Assembly (NCBI GenBank): GCA_902363825.1
Contig: CABJBK010000002.1
Coordinates: 1 to 64,000 of the forward strand
DNA from: Lachnospiraceae bacterium
GTDB lineage: Bacteria; Bacillota; Clostridia; Lachnospirales; Lachnospiraceae
Reading direction: 5' to 3'
Length of the DNA: 64,000 bases
The translations under genes and the position numbers were made by a program. Each line of letters starts with the position of its first letter. Position 1 is the first letter of the stretch. Below, piece by piece: positions 40,516 to 49,665 of the stretch. The notes beneath the pieces are model-generated. The model had not been told where the DNA came from and made no database searches. It saw only the letters and a list, made by a program, of their open reading frames with translations.

Positions 40516-42438
40516 ATGATCTTAGCCTGTCAGAATATCAGTAAATCCTTTGGGACAGACGAAATAATAAAAAACGCGTCTTTTCATATCGAGGAAAATG
40601 AAAAGGCGGCGATCGTCGGGATCAACGGCGCCGGAAAATCAACCCTGTTAAAGATCATCATGCAGGAGATCGATGCGGATGAGGGAACGGTGACGGTTGC
40701 GAAGGGAAAGACGATCGGTTATCTGGCACAGCATCAGGAACAGGATTCGGACAAAACGATCTACGAGGAAGTGCTTTCCGTCAAACAGCCGGTGATCGAG
40801 ATGGAAAAACGCCTGCGGGCGATGGAAGATGCCATGAATGGCTGTGACGCGGATGAGATGGAAAAACTGCTTGCCGATTATAATAAACTGAACCATGAAT
40901 TTGAACTGCAGGAAGGCTATGCGTATAAAAGTGAAGTAACGGGCGTCTTAAAGGGACTCGGCTTTGGAGAGGAAGATTTTGACAAGAAAATGTCGGAACT
41001 TTCCGGCGGACAGAAGACCAGAGTCGCTTTGGGACGTCTTTTGGTGACAAAACCGGATATCATTCTCCTCGATGAGCCGACCAACCACCTGGATATGAAT
41101 TCGATCGCATGGCTGGAAACCTATCTGATGAATTATAAAGGGGCAGTCATCATCGTATCGCATGACCGGTATTTCCTTGACCGGGTCGTGACAAAGGTGA
41201 TCGAGGTGTTCCAGCACCGGGTTTCGGTCTTCCTTGGAAATTATTCCGACTACGCCGTAAAAAAGAAAAGCGCCAGAGAGGCACTGCTGCGGCAGTATTA
41301 CAATCAGCAGCGTGAGATCAAACATCAGGAAGAAGTGATCACAAAATTAAAATCCTTCAACCGTGAAAAATCCATCAAGCGGGCGGAAAGCCGTGAAAAA
41401 ATGCTCGATAAGATGGAACGCCTGGAAAAACCGGTCGAAGACAACACGGATATCCACATTACATTAGAGCCGAATATCGTAAGTGGAAATGACGTGATGA
41501 AAGTGGAAGGACTGGCAAAGCAGTTTGACGGCAATTACCTGTTTTCCGGAATCGATTTTGAAATCAAACGTGGAGAGCGTGTGGCGCTGATCGGCAATAA
41601 CGGATCCGGAAAGACGACGATGTTAAAGATCATAAACGGTCTGATCGCGCCGGATGGCGGAGAAGTACGGCTTGGAACCAATGTTCACATCGGCTATTAC
41701 GATCAGGAGCACCATGTCCTTCATATGGAAAAGACACTGGTGGAGGAGATCTCGGATGATTATCCGTATCTGAACAATACGCAGATCCGCAATGTCCTTG
41801 CCGCTTTCCTTTTTACCGGGGATGATGTGTTTAAGCGGATCGGTGACCTGAGCGGTGGAGAACGCGGACGGGTGTCCCTTGCGAAGCTGATGCTCTCGGA
41901 AGCCAATTTCCTGATCCTCGATGAGCCGACCAACCATCTGGATATCACATCAAAGGAGATCCTGGAGTCTGCACTGAATCAATATACCGGAACCGTGTTT
42001 TTCGTATCACATGACCGTTATTTTATCAATCAGACCGCAACGCGTATCCTGGATCTTACGGGAAAAACAGTGATCAACTACATTGGAAATTACGATTACT
42101 ATCTGGAAAAGCGTGAGGAACAGACGGCGCTCCATGTAACTGCCGGGCAGGCGGAAGCGCGTGTGCCGGAAAAAACAAGTGCAGTGAAAATGGACTGGGA
42201 ACAGCAGAAAAAAGAGCAGGCAAGGATCCGCAAACAGGAAAATGCAATCAAAAAAGTAGAGGCGGACATTGAAGCAAAAGAACAGGCAATCGCAGAGATC
42301 GATGAGAAGCTGGCAGATCCGGCAATCGCAACCAATTCGGCAAAATTAAATGAACTTGGCAGCCTGCGCGCAAAGGAGCAGGAGGCTTTGGATGAACTGT
42401 ACGAGCAATGGGAGACATTGTCCTCAGAGCTCGGATAA
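40516..42438 (+). CDS. ABC-F family ATPase (ribosome-associated, YdiF/Uup-like)
   Basis: This is a 640-residue protein with two ATP-binding cassettes and no membrane segment. Walker A motifs are GINGAGKST (about 36-44) and GNNGSGKTT (about 360-368). Signatures are LSGGQKTRVALG and LSGGERGRVSLA, and both Walker B motifs read ILLDEPTNHLD-like. A basic linker at about 245-320 and a C-terminal coiled coil (about 560-635) give the Uup/YdiF-like layout. ABC-F proteins act on the ribosome to rescue stalled translation. It lies 31 bases after icd. Specific subfamily and any antibiotic role cannot be told. Confidence 0.9.
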   Translation: MILACQNISKSFGTDEIIKNASFHIEENEKAAIVGINGAGKSTLLKIIMQEIDADEGTVTVAKGKTIGYLAQHQEQDSDKTIYEEVLSVKQPVIEMEKRLRAMEDAMNGCDADEMEKLLADYNKLNHEFELQEGYAYKSEVTGVLKGLGFGEEDFDKKMSELSGGQKTRVALGRLLVTKPDIILLDEPTNHLDMNSIAWLETYLMNYKGAVIIVSHDRYFLDRVVTKVIEVFQHRVSVFLGNYSDYAVKKKSAREALLRQYYNQQREIKHQEEVITKLKSFNREKSIKRAESREKMLDKMERLEKPVEDNTDIHITLEPNIVSGNDVMKVEGLAKQFDGNYLFSGIDFEIKRGERVALIGNNGSGKTTMLKIINGLIAPDGGEVRLGTNVHIGYYDQEHHVLHMEKTLVEEISDDYPYLNNTQIRNVLAAFLFTGDDVFKRIGDLSGGERGRVSLAKLMLSEANFLILDEPTNHLDITSKEILESALNQYTGTVFFVSHDRYFINQTATRILDLTGKTVINYIGNYDYYLEKREEQTALHVTAGQAEARVPEKTSAVKMDWEQQKKEQARIRKQENAIKKVEADIEAKEQAIAEIDEKLADPAIATNSAKLNELGSLRAKEQEALDELYEQWETLSSELG

Positions 42439-42476
42439 ACAAATTGTGAAAAAATTGTCGTTAAATTTTTGACACA

Positions 42477-42505
42477 TTGACAGTCCGACCGGAAAAACAT
42501 ATAAT
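42477..42505 (+). promoter_or_regulatory. Consensus promoter of rex
   Basis: TTGACA (42477-42482), a 17-base spacer and TATAAT (42500-42505). Sequence just upstream contains TTGTGAAAAAATTGTCG and TGTC-N10-GACA, which are only partial matches to a Rex operator. Confidence 0.8.
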
Positions 42506-42543
42506 AAGTACATCAATGGAATGACCAGTCAGGGGGTACTATC

Positions 42544-43182
42544 GTGGGAAAAGAGATTTCACAGGCAGTAATTCGCAGAATGCCGCGATATTACAGATAT
42601 TTGGGAGAACTGCTCGATGAAGGCGTGGAACGTATTTCTTCCAATGAGTTGAGTTCCAGGATGCAGGTCACCGCTTCCCAGATCCGGCAGGATCTGAACA
42701 ATTTTGGCGGTTTTGGACAGCAGGGCTATGGCTATAACGTGAAATATCTTTACGAAGAAATCGGAAAGATACTGGGATTGAATGAAAAACACAATATCAT
42801 TGTGATCGGTGCCGGAAATCTGGGTCAGGCACTGGCAAATTATGTAAAATTTGAAAAACTCGGTTTTGTGATCATCGGACTGTTTGACGTAAACCCGGCA
42901 TTAAAGGGCACGCTGGTCCGTGGGATCGAAGTGCGTATGTTAGATGAACTGGCAGATTTTGTGAAAGATCACAAGGTGGATATTGCGACGCTTACCATGC
43001 CGAAAGAGGCTGCGGATTCGGTGGCGGATCTGGTAGTCAGCCTTGGCATCCATGCAATATGGAACTTCGCGCATGTGGATCTTCAGGTGCTGGATGAGAA
43101 TGTTGTAGTAGAGAATGTACATCTCTCCGATAGCCTGATGCAGTTGTCTTATAACATTGTAAAGAGTCATACGAAAGAATAA
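42544..43182 (+). CDS. rex: Redox-sensing transcriptional repressor Rex
   Basis: This is a 212-residue protein of the usual length. N-terminal winged helix (residues 1-75; RISSNELSSRMQVTASQIRQ and DLNNFGGFGQQGYGY) and a Rossmann domain with VIGAGNLGQALANY bind NADH/NAD+. Rex represses fermentation and NADH-reoxidation genes when NADH is low. It starts with GTG after AGGGGG. It heads a run of genes (coiled-coil protein, nnrED, alr) in the same direction. A Rex site at its own promoter is not convincing. Confidence 0.94.
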   Translation: MGKEISQAVIRRMPRYYRYLGELLDEGVERISSNELSSRMQVTASQIRQDLNNFGGFGQQGYGYNVKYLYEEIGKILGLNEKHNIIVIGAGNLGQALANYVKFEKLGFVIIGLFDVNPALKGTLVRGIEVRMLDELADFVKDHKVDIATLTMPKEAADSVADLVVSLGIHAIWNFAHVDLQVLDENVVVENVHLSDSLMQLSYNIVKSHTKE

Positions 43183-43203
43183 AACATAAGGTGCAAAAGA
43201 TAT

Positions 43204-43845
43204 ATGGGGGACAAAAAAGAATTTAAAGAAGCATTGTCCGGCAAAAAAGTGCCGTTACTTACCCTGGATCAGAAGTGGCATCAGTTGTTTGAACGAAACG
43301 GAAAACCTATCCGGGTACAGAGGCTTGAGGATAAGATCAAGGGGCTGTTGACGAAACAGGCGCGGGCAAATCAGAAATATCAGGATCTGAAAAAATTAAA
43401 AAATACGCTGATGGACAATATCGTTTTGAATATGAAGGGAACGGAAGAAAATCAGGGAGATACGGTATCGGCAAAACGACTGGAGGAGGATCGCAGGCTG
43501 ATCGATGAGATCAACGGAAAGATTGCGGCCTGCGAAAAGGAGCTAGACGAGATCCCTGAAAAAATAGACGAACTGAACCGTACCCTGATGTTGGAGACGA
43601 TGGATTATTGTTACCGCGAGATGAAAAGCAATGCGGAGCAGATCAAATTTTTGTCAGACTGGCTTGCAAGAACAAGGCGGGAGATCAAAAAGAATGTCGT
43701 GATCAAGCAGAACAGGGAGATCATGAACCGGCAGCTTTATGCGTATATGCATGATATCTTCGGTGCGGACGTGATCGATATCTTTGATCTGGAATACCAC
43801 AGTCCGGGGGGAGATTTTGACGATGACCCGGAAGAAAAAGAATGA
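43204..43845 (+). CDS. Coiled-coil protein of unknown function between rex and nnrED
   Basis: This is a 213-residue protein. Residues 38-175 are almost wholly helical with heptad patterns (LEDKIKGLLTKQARANQKYQ, then DLKKLKNTLMDN; later EIPEKIDELNRTLMLETMDY). The C-terminus is acidic (FDDDPEEKE). No signal or membrane segment is present. I do not recognise a family with a known function; similar small coiled-coil proteins are encoded near rex in related genomes as far as I recall. It lies 21 bases after rex and is probably cotranscribed. Confidence 0.75.
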   Translation: MGDKKEFKEALSGKKVPLLTLDQKWHQLFERNGKPIRVQRLEDKIKGLLTKQARANQKYQDLKKLKNTLMDNIVLNMKGTEENQGDTVSAKRLEEDRRLIDEINGKIAACEKELDEIPEKIDELNRTLMLETMDYCYREMKSNAEQIKFLSDWLARTRREIKKNVVIKQNREIMNRQLYAYMHDIFGADVIDIFDLEYHSPGGDFDDDPEEKE

Positions 43846-43897
43846 TCGATGGAGACGCTTCGCCGGAGGGCGGGGCGTTTTTTAAAGAGGTGACAGG

Positions 43898-45394
43898 ATG
43901 GAATACCTTGTAAACGCGCGGGAAATGAAAAACTGCGACAAAAATACGATTGAATTTTATAAGATGTCATCTGACGTGCTGATGGAGCGGGCGGCGCTTG
44001 CGGTTGTGAAAAAGATCAGACAGCAGGGGTATGACACGACACAGGTGCTTGTGGTATGCGGGACCGGAAATAATGGCGGCGACGGAGTAGCCGTTGCGCG
44101 CATTCTGTATGAACAGGGCGTTTCGACGCGTATCCTGCTTGCAGACGCGTCACACGCATATTCGGATGGCATGAAAAACCAGCTTGCCATAGCAGAAAAC
44201 TATGGAGTCCCGATACTGACGGAATGGGAAGAAGCTGCGGATACACTGATCGTTGACGCAATCTTCGGGATCGGGCTTTCGAGACAGATCGAGGGAAAGA
44301 CGGCAGATCTGATCCGGAAGATAAATGAAAAAAATGTGCCGGTTGTCGCGGTGGACATTGCGTCCGGGATCTCTGCGGACAATGGAGCGGTACTTGGCTG
44401 CGCCGTGAAAGCGGATATGACGGTCACATTCGCGTTTAAAAAGTTAGGGCAGCTGTTATATCCGGGAGCAGACTATACCGGAAAGCTTTTTGTATGTGAT
44501 ATCGGGATCACAAAAAAGAGCTGGTTAGAGAAAAAGCCCTCTTATTTCGCACTGGAAAAAGAGGATTTAAAGAAGCTTCCGAAACGCGAAAACAGATCCA
44601 ATAAAGGAAGTTATGGAAAGGTGCTTCTGATTGCAGGATCCCCGGATATGGGAGGAGCGGCGGTCTTCGCGTCTGCGGCGGCGTATGCGTCGGGCTGCGG
44701 ACTGGTCAAAGTAGTTACCGCGGAGGAAAACCGCACGGTACTGCTTACCAAAGTCCCGGAGGCAATCCTTTCCACCTATGCGGGAAAGAAGCTTGACCGG
44801 AATGAACTGATAACGTCTGTGAAATGGGCAGATGTGGTTGCGATCGGCCCCGGGATCGGGACAGATACCGTGGCACGGGAAATGGTAAAGACCGTGCTTG
44901 AGGTGGCTGCCGTCCCGATCGTTATGGATGCGGATGCCTTAAACATCCTTTCGGAAGATATCAATGTCCTGTTAAGACCACACACCGAGCTTATCGTGAC
45001 ACCGCATCCGGGCGAAATGGCAAGGCTTGCCTGCGCGTCGGTATCGTATGTCAAAGATAACCTGATCGCGCAGGCGGAGGAATTTGCGCGCGCGTACAAT
45101 GTCATATGCGTGTTAAAGGACGCGAGGACGGTATGTGCCATTCCCTATGGAAAGACATATTTAAATCTGACCGGGAACCATGGCATGGCGACGGCGGGAA
45201 GCGGGGATGTGCTCTGCGGACTGATCGCCGGGCTTACGGCACAGGGGATACAGCCGGAATCGGCGGCACCGCTTGGTGTCTGTATCCACGGGCTTGCAGG
45301 GGATATCATGGCAAAAAAGACCGGGTATCACGGCCTGATGGCGGGTGATCTGCCGGCAGGAATCAAAAAAGTAATGAAAAAATTCGAAATATAA
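43898..45394 (+). CDS. nnrD: Bifunctional NAD(P)H-hydrate epimerase/dehydratase
   Basis: This is a 498-residue fusion. The N-terminal YjeF_N epimerase domain (about 1-205) has VVCGTGNNGGDGVAVARIL and the catalytic Asp in VDAIFGIGL. The C-terminal ADP-dependent dehydratase domain (about 225-495) has GSYGKVLLIAGSPDMGGAA, VTPHPGEMARL and the ribokinase-like GMATAGSGDVLCGLIAGLTA. Together they repair the R- and S-hydrates of NADH/NADPH. Fusion of NnrE and NnrD is common in bacteria. A ribosome site (GAGGTGACAGG) precedes the ATG. alr follows directly, a conserved neighbour. Confidence 0.94.
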   Translation: MEYLVNAREMKNCDKNTIEFYKMSSDVLMERAALAVVKKIRQQGYDTTQVLVVCGTGNNGGDGVAVARILYEQGVSTRILLADASHAYSDGMKNQLAIAENYGVPILTEWEEAADTLIVDAIFGIGLSRQIEGKTADLIRKINEKNVPVVAVDIASGISADNGAVLGCAVKADMTVTFAFKKLGQLLYPGADYTGKLFVCDIGITKKSWLEKKPSYFALEKEDLKKLPKRENRSNKGSYGKVLLIAGSPDMGGAAVFASAAAYASGCGLVKVVTAEENRTVLLTKVPEAILSTYAGKKLDRNELITSVKWADVVAIGPGIGTDTVAREMVKTVLEVAAVPIVMDADALNILSEDINVLLRPHTELIVTPHPGEMARLACASVSYVKDNLIAQAEEFARAYNVICVLKDARTVCAIPYGKTYLNLTGNHGMATAGSGDVLCGLIAGLTAQGIQPESAAPLGVCIHGLAGDIMAKKTGYHGLMAGDLPAGIKKVMKKFEI

Positions 45395-45418
45395 GAAATG
45401 AAATCGAGGATGAGAAAA

Positions 45419-46588
45419 GTGAAAATGTATAGCAGAGTATATGCAAAAATTGATCTGGATGCGATCCACCACAATATGGAAGCCATGCACGCGTTATTGA
45501 AAGAAGATACTAAGATATTTGCCGTGATCAAGACGGACGGCTACGGACATGGCGCGGTTCCGATCGCAAAAGAAATAGAATCCTTTGATTATCTGTTCGG
45601 TTATTGTACGGCAACCGTGGAAGAGGCACTGATCCTGCGCAATCACGGGATCAAAAAGCCGATTCTGATCTTAGGATATACTTTCCCGGAGGAATATGAG
45701 GACATCGTGAAAAATGATCTGCGTCCGGCGGTATTTACGCTTGAAATGGCACAGGAATTATCGGACGTTGCCGGGCGGCTTGGCAAAGACGTCTATGTAC
45801 ACATCAAGGCGGATACCGGCATGAGCCGGATCGGTTTGCAGGTAAACGAAGAAAGCGCAAAGACCGTTGCAAAGATCGCGGCAATGCCGCATATGATAAT
45901 GGAGGGGATCTTTACGCATTTCGCAAGAGCGGATGAGCGGGATAAGACCTCCGCACATCACCAGATGGATGAGTTCAACCGTATGATCGAGCTGTGCAAA
46001 AAAGAGGGCGTTACCTTTTCCTACCATCACTGTTCAAACAGCGCAGGTATCGTAGATATGCCGGAAGCGAATATGGATATCGTGCGCGCGGGCATTACGC
46101 TCTACGGACTCTGGCCGTCCGATGAGGTGGAAAAAGAACGCATTGATTTGCAGCCGGTTCTCTCCTTAAAGAGCCATGTCGCGTTCATCAAAAAGCTGGA
46201 AGCGGGACGCGAGATCAGCTACGGCGGGATCTACACGACAAAAGAGGAGCGCGTGATCGCAACGATCCCGGTTGGCTACGGGGACGGATATGCTAGAGGA
46301 CTTTCCAATAAGGGAGAGGTGCTGATCCACGGACAGAGAGCAAAGATCTGCGGCAGAGTCTGTATGGATCAGTTTATGGTGGATGTGACGGATATCCCGC
46401 AGATTCAGGCGGGGGATGAAGTCACTCTGGTCGGAACAGACGGAACGGATGAGATCACCCTGGAGGAACTCGGAGATCTTTCGGGACGTTTTAATTATGA
46501 GTTCGCTTGCTGCCTTGGCAAACGTATTCCGCGCGTATTTTATAAGGATGGAAAGATCCTGGCGCAGAAGGATTATTTTGAAGAATAA
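45419..46588 (+). CDS. alr: Alanine racemase
   Basis: This is a protein of about 389 residues. The PLP lysine lies in FAVIKTDGYGHGAVPIAKE, ADTGMSRIGL is conserved, and the catalytic tyrosine is in PVGYGDGYARGL. It makes D-alanine for peptidoglycan. The start is uncertain: GTG 45419 has GAGG 9 bases upstream and is chosen; ATG 45425 is close and also possible. It lies 24 bases after nnrD. In Bacillus, alr is followed by the ndoAI-ndoA antitoxin-toxin pair; here only the toxin-type gene follows. Confidence 0.94.
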   Translation: MKMYSRVYAKIDLDAIHHNMEAMHALLKEDTKIFAVIKTDGYGHGAVPIAKEIESFDYLFGYCTATVEEALILRNHGIKKPILILGYTFPEEYEDIVKNDLRPAVFTLEMAQELSDVAGRLGKDVYVHIKADTGMSRIGLQVNEESAKTVAKIAAMPHMIMEGIFTHFARADERDKTSAHHQMDEFNRMIELCKKEGVTFSYHHCSNSAGIVDMPEANMDIVRAGITLYGLWPSDEVEKERIDLQPVLSLKSHVAFIKKLEAGREISYGGIYTTKEERVIATIPVGYGDGYARGLSNKGEVLIHGQRAKICGRVCMDQFMVDVTDIPQIQAGDEVTLVGTDGTDEITLEELGDLSGRFNYEFACCLGKRIPRVFYKDGKILAQKDYFEE

Positions 46589-46672
46589 ATAAAAACACAC
46601 AAGAATCTGTATACGCTCGATAAAATTGGAAATACTGCTAGTATAACCTGATATTATGGAGTGATGAAAATA

Positions 46673-47017
46673 ATGATTCGACGTGGAGATATCTATTACG
46701 CAGATTTAAGACCGGTGGTCGGTTCGGAACAGGGCGGGATAAGACCGGTTCTGATCGTCCAGAATGATATGGGAAATAAGCACAGCCCGACCGTGATCTG
46801 TGCTGCGATCACATCGCAGATGCACAAGGCGAAGCTGCCAACGCATGTGGAGCTGGACTGCCATAAATGTGAGATCGTCAAAGATTCCGTGGTTTTGCTG
46901 GAACAGCTTCGCACGATCGACAAGCGGCGGCTGAAGGATAAAGTATGTCATCTGGACAACGAAATTTTATTTAAAGTGGATAAGGCACTGGAGATCAGTC
47001 TGGAGCTTTATACATAG
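46673..47017 (+). CDS. MazF/EndoA-family mRNA endoribonuclease without adjacent antitoxin
   Basis: This is a 114-residue protein of the PemK/MazF fold, closest to Bacillus EndoA (NdoA): [20 protein letters not shown] at the N-terminus, [19 protein letters not shown], and the catalytic-site [18 protein letters not shown]. It should cleave single-stranded mRNA at a short motif. The upstream gap to alr is only 84 bases and contains no antitoxin frame, so control must come from an unlinked partner or another mechanism. The start at 46673 gives the family length; ATG 46664 is an alternative. Confidence 0.9.
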   Translation: MIRRGDIYYADLRPVVGSEQGGIRPVLIVQNDMGNKHSPTVICAAITSQMHKAKLPTHVELDCHKCEIVKDSVVLLEQLRTIDKRRLKDKVCHLDNEILFKVDKALEISLELYT

Positions 47018-47022
47018 ATTCC

Positions 47023-47051
47023 TTGACTTATATGCCATAAAATGGTATATT
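47023..47051 (+). promoter_or_regulatory. Promoter of the CorC-like gene
   Basis: TTGACT (47023-47028), a 17-base spacer and TATATT (47046-47051). The predicted transcript begins after the ATG at 47056, so the start at 47092 is the right one. Confidence 0.65.
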
Positions 47052-47091
47052 TCAGATGTTTGTATACAAAATTGATAAAGGAGTACAGGAG

Positions 47092-48018
47092 ATGGACGAT
47101 GGCGCGAATCCCCATTTGGGAATAATCGGTCGTATAGTAAAATTTTTAAAAGAAATGTGGCACAGACTCCCGTTTGTGCAGAAAGAAGATGTGACAGAGG
47201 AAGAGATCATTTCCATGGTCAATGAAGGCCATGAGCAGGGCGTGCTTTTGGAAAGCGAAGCCGAGATGATCCATAACATCTTTGAGTTTGATGAAAAAGA
47301 AGCAAAGGATATCATGACGCACCGGAAAAACATTGCGGCACTGGATGATAAGGCAACACTGGAAGATGCCATTCATTTTATCGTGGAAAGCCGCTTTTCC
47401 CGGTGCCCGGTATATCAGGAGAGCATTGACAATATTGTCGGTATCTTACATATCAAAGAAGCGCTTGCTTTCAGCCTGAATGCTTCGCTGTACCACACAC
47501 CGATCTCGGAGATCAAAGGACTGGTGCGCGAGGTGCATTTTATCCCGGAGACGCGAAACATTAATGCGCTGTTCCGTGAAATGCAGTCGGCGAAAAACCA
47601 TATGGTCGTTGTCGTGGACGAATACGGACAGACGGCAGGTATTGTGGCAATGGAGGATATTTTAGAGGAGATCGTCGGAAATATCCTGGATGAACATGAT
47701 GAAGAAGATATCATGATCGAAAAACAGGCGGATGGCACTTATCTTATGAACGGCATGGCGCCGCTTGAAGATGTGGCGGAAACACTGGGTCTGGAACTGG
47801 ATACCGATGATTACGATACCTTAAACGGATTTCTCATTTCACTGATCGACAAGATCCCCGGGGATGATGAGGTATTTGGCGTGAAATACGGCGGATATGA
47901 GTTTGAGGTAAAACAGGTGGAAGATAAGATGATAAAATCTGTAAAAGTGCGCCGCCTGCCGGATGCAGAGGCGGATACGGATACTTCTTGTCAGCAGAAC
48001 GAAAAGATGATAGAATAG
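47092..48018 (+). CDS. CorC/HlyC-family CBS-domain protein
   Basis: This is a 308-residue protein. Residues about 60-185 contain two CBS domains (IMTHRKNIAALDDKATLEDA and VVDEYGQTAGIVAMEDILEE, then IVGNILDE), and about 205-295 is the CorC/HlyC C-terminal domain (YLMNGMAPLEDVAETLGLEL). The N-terminal DUF21 membrane domain of larger relatives is absent, so this is the soluble CorC-like form implicated in Mg/Co homeostasis. AAAGGAG precedes the ATG. It is not a haemolysin in any demonstrated sense. Confidence 0.88.
   Translation: MDDGANPHLGIIGRIVKFLKEMWHRLPFVQKEDVTEEEIISMVNEGHEQGVLLESEAEMIHNIFEFDEKEAKDIMTHRKNIAALDDKATLEDAIHFIVESRFSRCPVYQESIDNIVGILHIKEALAFSLNASLYHTPISEIKGLVREVHFIPETRNINALFREMQSAKNHMVVVVDEYGQTAGIVAMEDILEEIVGNILDEHDEEDIMIEKQADGTYLMNGMAPLEDVAETLGLELDTDDYDTLNGFLISLIDKIPGDDEVFGVKYGGYEFEVKQVEDKMIKSVKVRRLPDAEADTDTSCQQNEKMIE
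47988..48016 (+). promoter_or_regulatory. Promoter of yebC
   Basis: TTGTCA (47988-47993), a 17-base spacer and TAGAAT (48011-48016), overlapping the end of the CorC-like gene. Confidence 0.55.
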
Positions 48019-48058
48019 TATAATACAGGAATAAATTATTAGAAAAGAGGAATTATAT

Positions 48059-48787
48059 ATGTCAGGACATTCCAAGTTTGCCAATATCAAACATAAGAAA
48101 GAGAAAAATGATGCGGCAAAAGGAAAAATCTTTACCATAATTGGAAGGGAGATCGCGATCGCGGTAAAAGAAGGCGGATCGGATCCGGCGAATAACAGCA
48201 AACTGCGTGATGTCATCGCAAAGGCAAAAGCAAACAATATGCCGAATGATACCATTGACAGAGGAATCAAAAAGGCAGCGGGAAGTGCGGATGCCGTAAA
48301 CTACGAGACAGTTACATACGAAGGTTATGGACCGAGCGGTACGGCAATTATCGTAAAAGCACTGACGGACAATAAAAACCGTACAGCAGCGAATGTAAGA
48401 AACGCATTTACCAAGGGTCAGGGAAGCATTGGTACACAGGGCTGCGTTTCCTATATGTTCGATGAGAAAGGGCAGATCATCATCGCCAAAGAAGAATGCG
48501 ATATGGACGCGGATGATCTTATGATGCTCGCACTGGATGCCGGAGCAGATGATTTTAACGAAGAGGACGAGGATTACGAGATCCTCACTGCGCCGGATGC
48601 ATTCAGCCAGGTACGCGAGACACTGGAAAAAGAGAATATTCCAATGGCAAATGCAGAGGTTACGATGCTGCCACAGACCTATGTGGAACTTTCCGATGAA
48701 AAAGATCTTACCAATATCCAGAGAATCCTTGATCTTCTGGATGAAGATGATGATGTTCAGGAAGTATATCATAACTGGGATGAATAA
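48059..48787 (+). CDS. YebC/TACO1-family protein
   Basis: This is a 242-residue protein of exact family length. It opens [20 protein letters not shown], where most members have W in place of F, and keeps [30 protein letters not shown] and the acidic domain [15 protein letters not shown]. The family has been described both as DNA-binding regulators and, more recently, as ribosome-acting factors that relieve stalling at proline stretches. The start has AGAGGAA upstream. It ends at a strong hairpin. Confidence 0.94.
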   Translation: MSGHSKFANIKHKKEKNDAAKGKIFTIIGREIAIAVKEGGSDPANNSKLRDVIAKAKANNMPNDTIDRGIKKAAGSADAVNYETVTYEGYGPSGTAIIVKALTDNKNRTAANVRNAFTKGQGSIGTQGCVSYMFDEKGQIIIAKEECDMDADDLMMLALDAGADDFNEEDEDYEILTAPDAFSQVRETLEKENIPMANAEVTMLPQTYVELSDEKDLTNIQRILDLLDEDDDVQEVYHNWDE

Positions 48788-48796
48788 AAAGTACCC

Positions 48797-48832
48797 GCAC
48801 CCGGTATCGGGATAGATTCCTGATACGGGTGC
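48797..48832 (+). terminator. Terminator after yebC
   Basis: GCACCCGGTATCGGG pairs with CCTGATACGGGTGC, with one bulge and a wobble, then TTTCTT. Confidence 0.7.
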
Positions 48833-48891
48833 TTTCTTGATTTTAGGGAGATAGAACAGACAGTTGTTTATCTTCTGGAGGCTTTTCATAC

Positions 48892-49650
48892 ATGGATGAA
48901 ACAATTACCGGCTTTATGGATGCACTGCATGCCGTGGAAGATCCGATAAAAAATTTTAAAAAGAACACTTACGAGGCACAGTTCCGTCAGTTTGAAAAAG
49001 AACACGGAGTCTGTTTTAAAGATCTGGAGCAAAGCGTATTATCCGGCGAAGACGGCGGAACGCAAAAGCTTTCACAGATGGCGGAAATGATCGCAGGGAA
49101 AGTGGCGGAGGAGCTGCGCGCGCTTGCCAAAGAACGGTTTCGCCAAAACCGTCTGATGGATTACAATATGGTGCTCGTAACCTATTATTTCCCGGCGGCA
49201 CTTGATCTGATGCCGCAGAGTGGAACGCAGTTTGTGGATCATATGATCCTGGCGTGGAAAGAGCAGTTCCCGCAGACCGATTTAAAGCCTGCGACCTTTG
49301 AGGAGATCAATGGCGGATTCCGGCAGCGCTACTGTTATATTACAACGGCAGTCTGTAAGAGCCTTGGCAAGACGGACGAGTGCTATGAGTTAAACCTGCT
49401 GCGGAATTACCGGGATGATTATCTGAGCAGACAGAAAAATGGAAAAGAACTGATCCGCCGCTATTATGATATCGCGCCGACGATCGTGAAAAGGATCAAC
49501 CGGAGAGAAGACTGCGCGGTGATCTATCAGGATATCTGGCAGACATACTTAAAACCATGTATTGCATATATTGAGCATGGAAAAAAGAAGGAATGTATGG
49601 ATCTGTATACGAATATGGTATATGATCTGCAGGAAAAATATTTCATGTGA
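48892..49650 (+). CDS. Cytosolic protein with C-terminal CFI-box-like domain
   Basis: This is a 252-residue protein. The N-terminal 140 residues are helical and unassigned. At about residue 143 the sequence reads CYITTAVCKSLGKTDECYEL, then NLLRNYRDDYLSRQKNGKEL, IRRYYDIAP, which is close to the CFI-box domain found at the C-termini of many proteins (Cys-Phe/Tyr-Ile-x-Thr-Ala followed by Leu-Arg-x-Phe/Tyr-Arg-Asp). The domain's function is not established. No signal peptide is present. GGAGG lies upstream of the ATG. metY follows after 15 bases. Confidence 0.7.
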   Translation: MDETITGFMDALHAVEDPIKNFKKNTYEAQFRQFEKEHGVCFKDLEQSVLSGEDGGTQKLSQMAEMIAGKVAEELRALAKERFRQNRLMDYNMVLVTYYFPAALDLMPQSGTQFVDHMILAWKEQFPQTDLKPATFEEINGGFRQRYCYITTAVCKSLGKTDECYELNLLRNYRDDYLSRQKNGKELIRRYYDIAPTIVKRINRREDCAVIYQDIWQTYLKPCIAYIEHGKKKECMDLYTNMVYDLQEKYFM

Positions 49651-49665
49651 CCAAAGGAGAAGAAA

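Noticed and set aside
42439..42480. Rex operator at the rex promoter
   Set aside because: TTGTGAA occurs but is not followed by TTCACAA at the required spacing; only partial half-sites are seen.
48062..48904. 280-codon antisense frame over yebC
   Set aside because: Antisense to a clear family gene; its Cys/Phe-rich composition is typical of a shadow frame.
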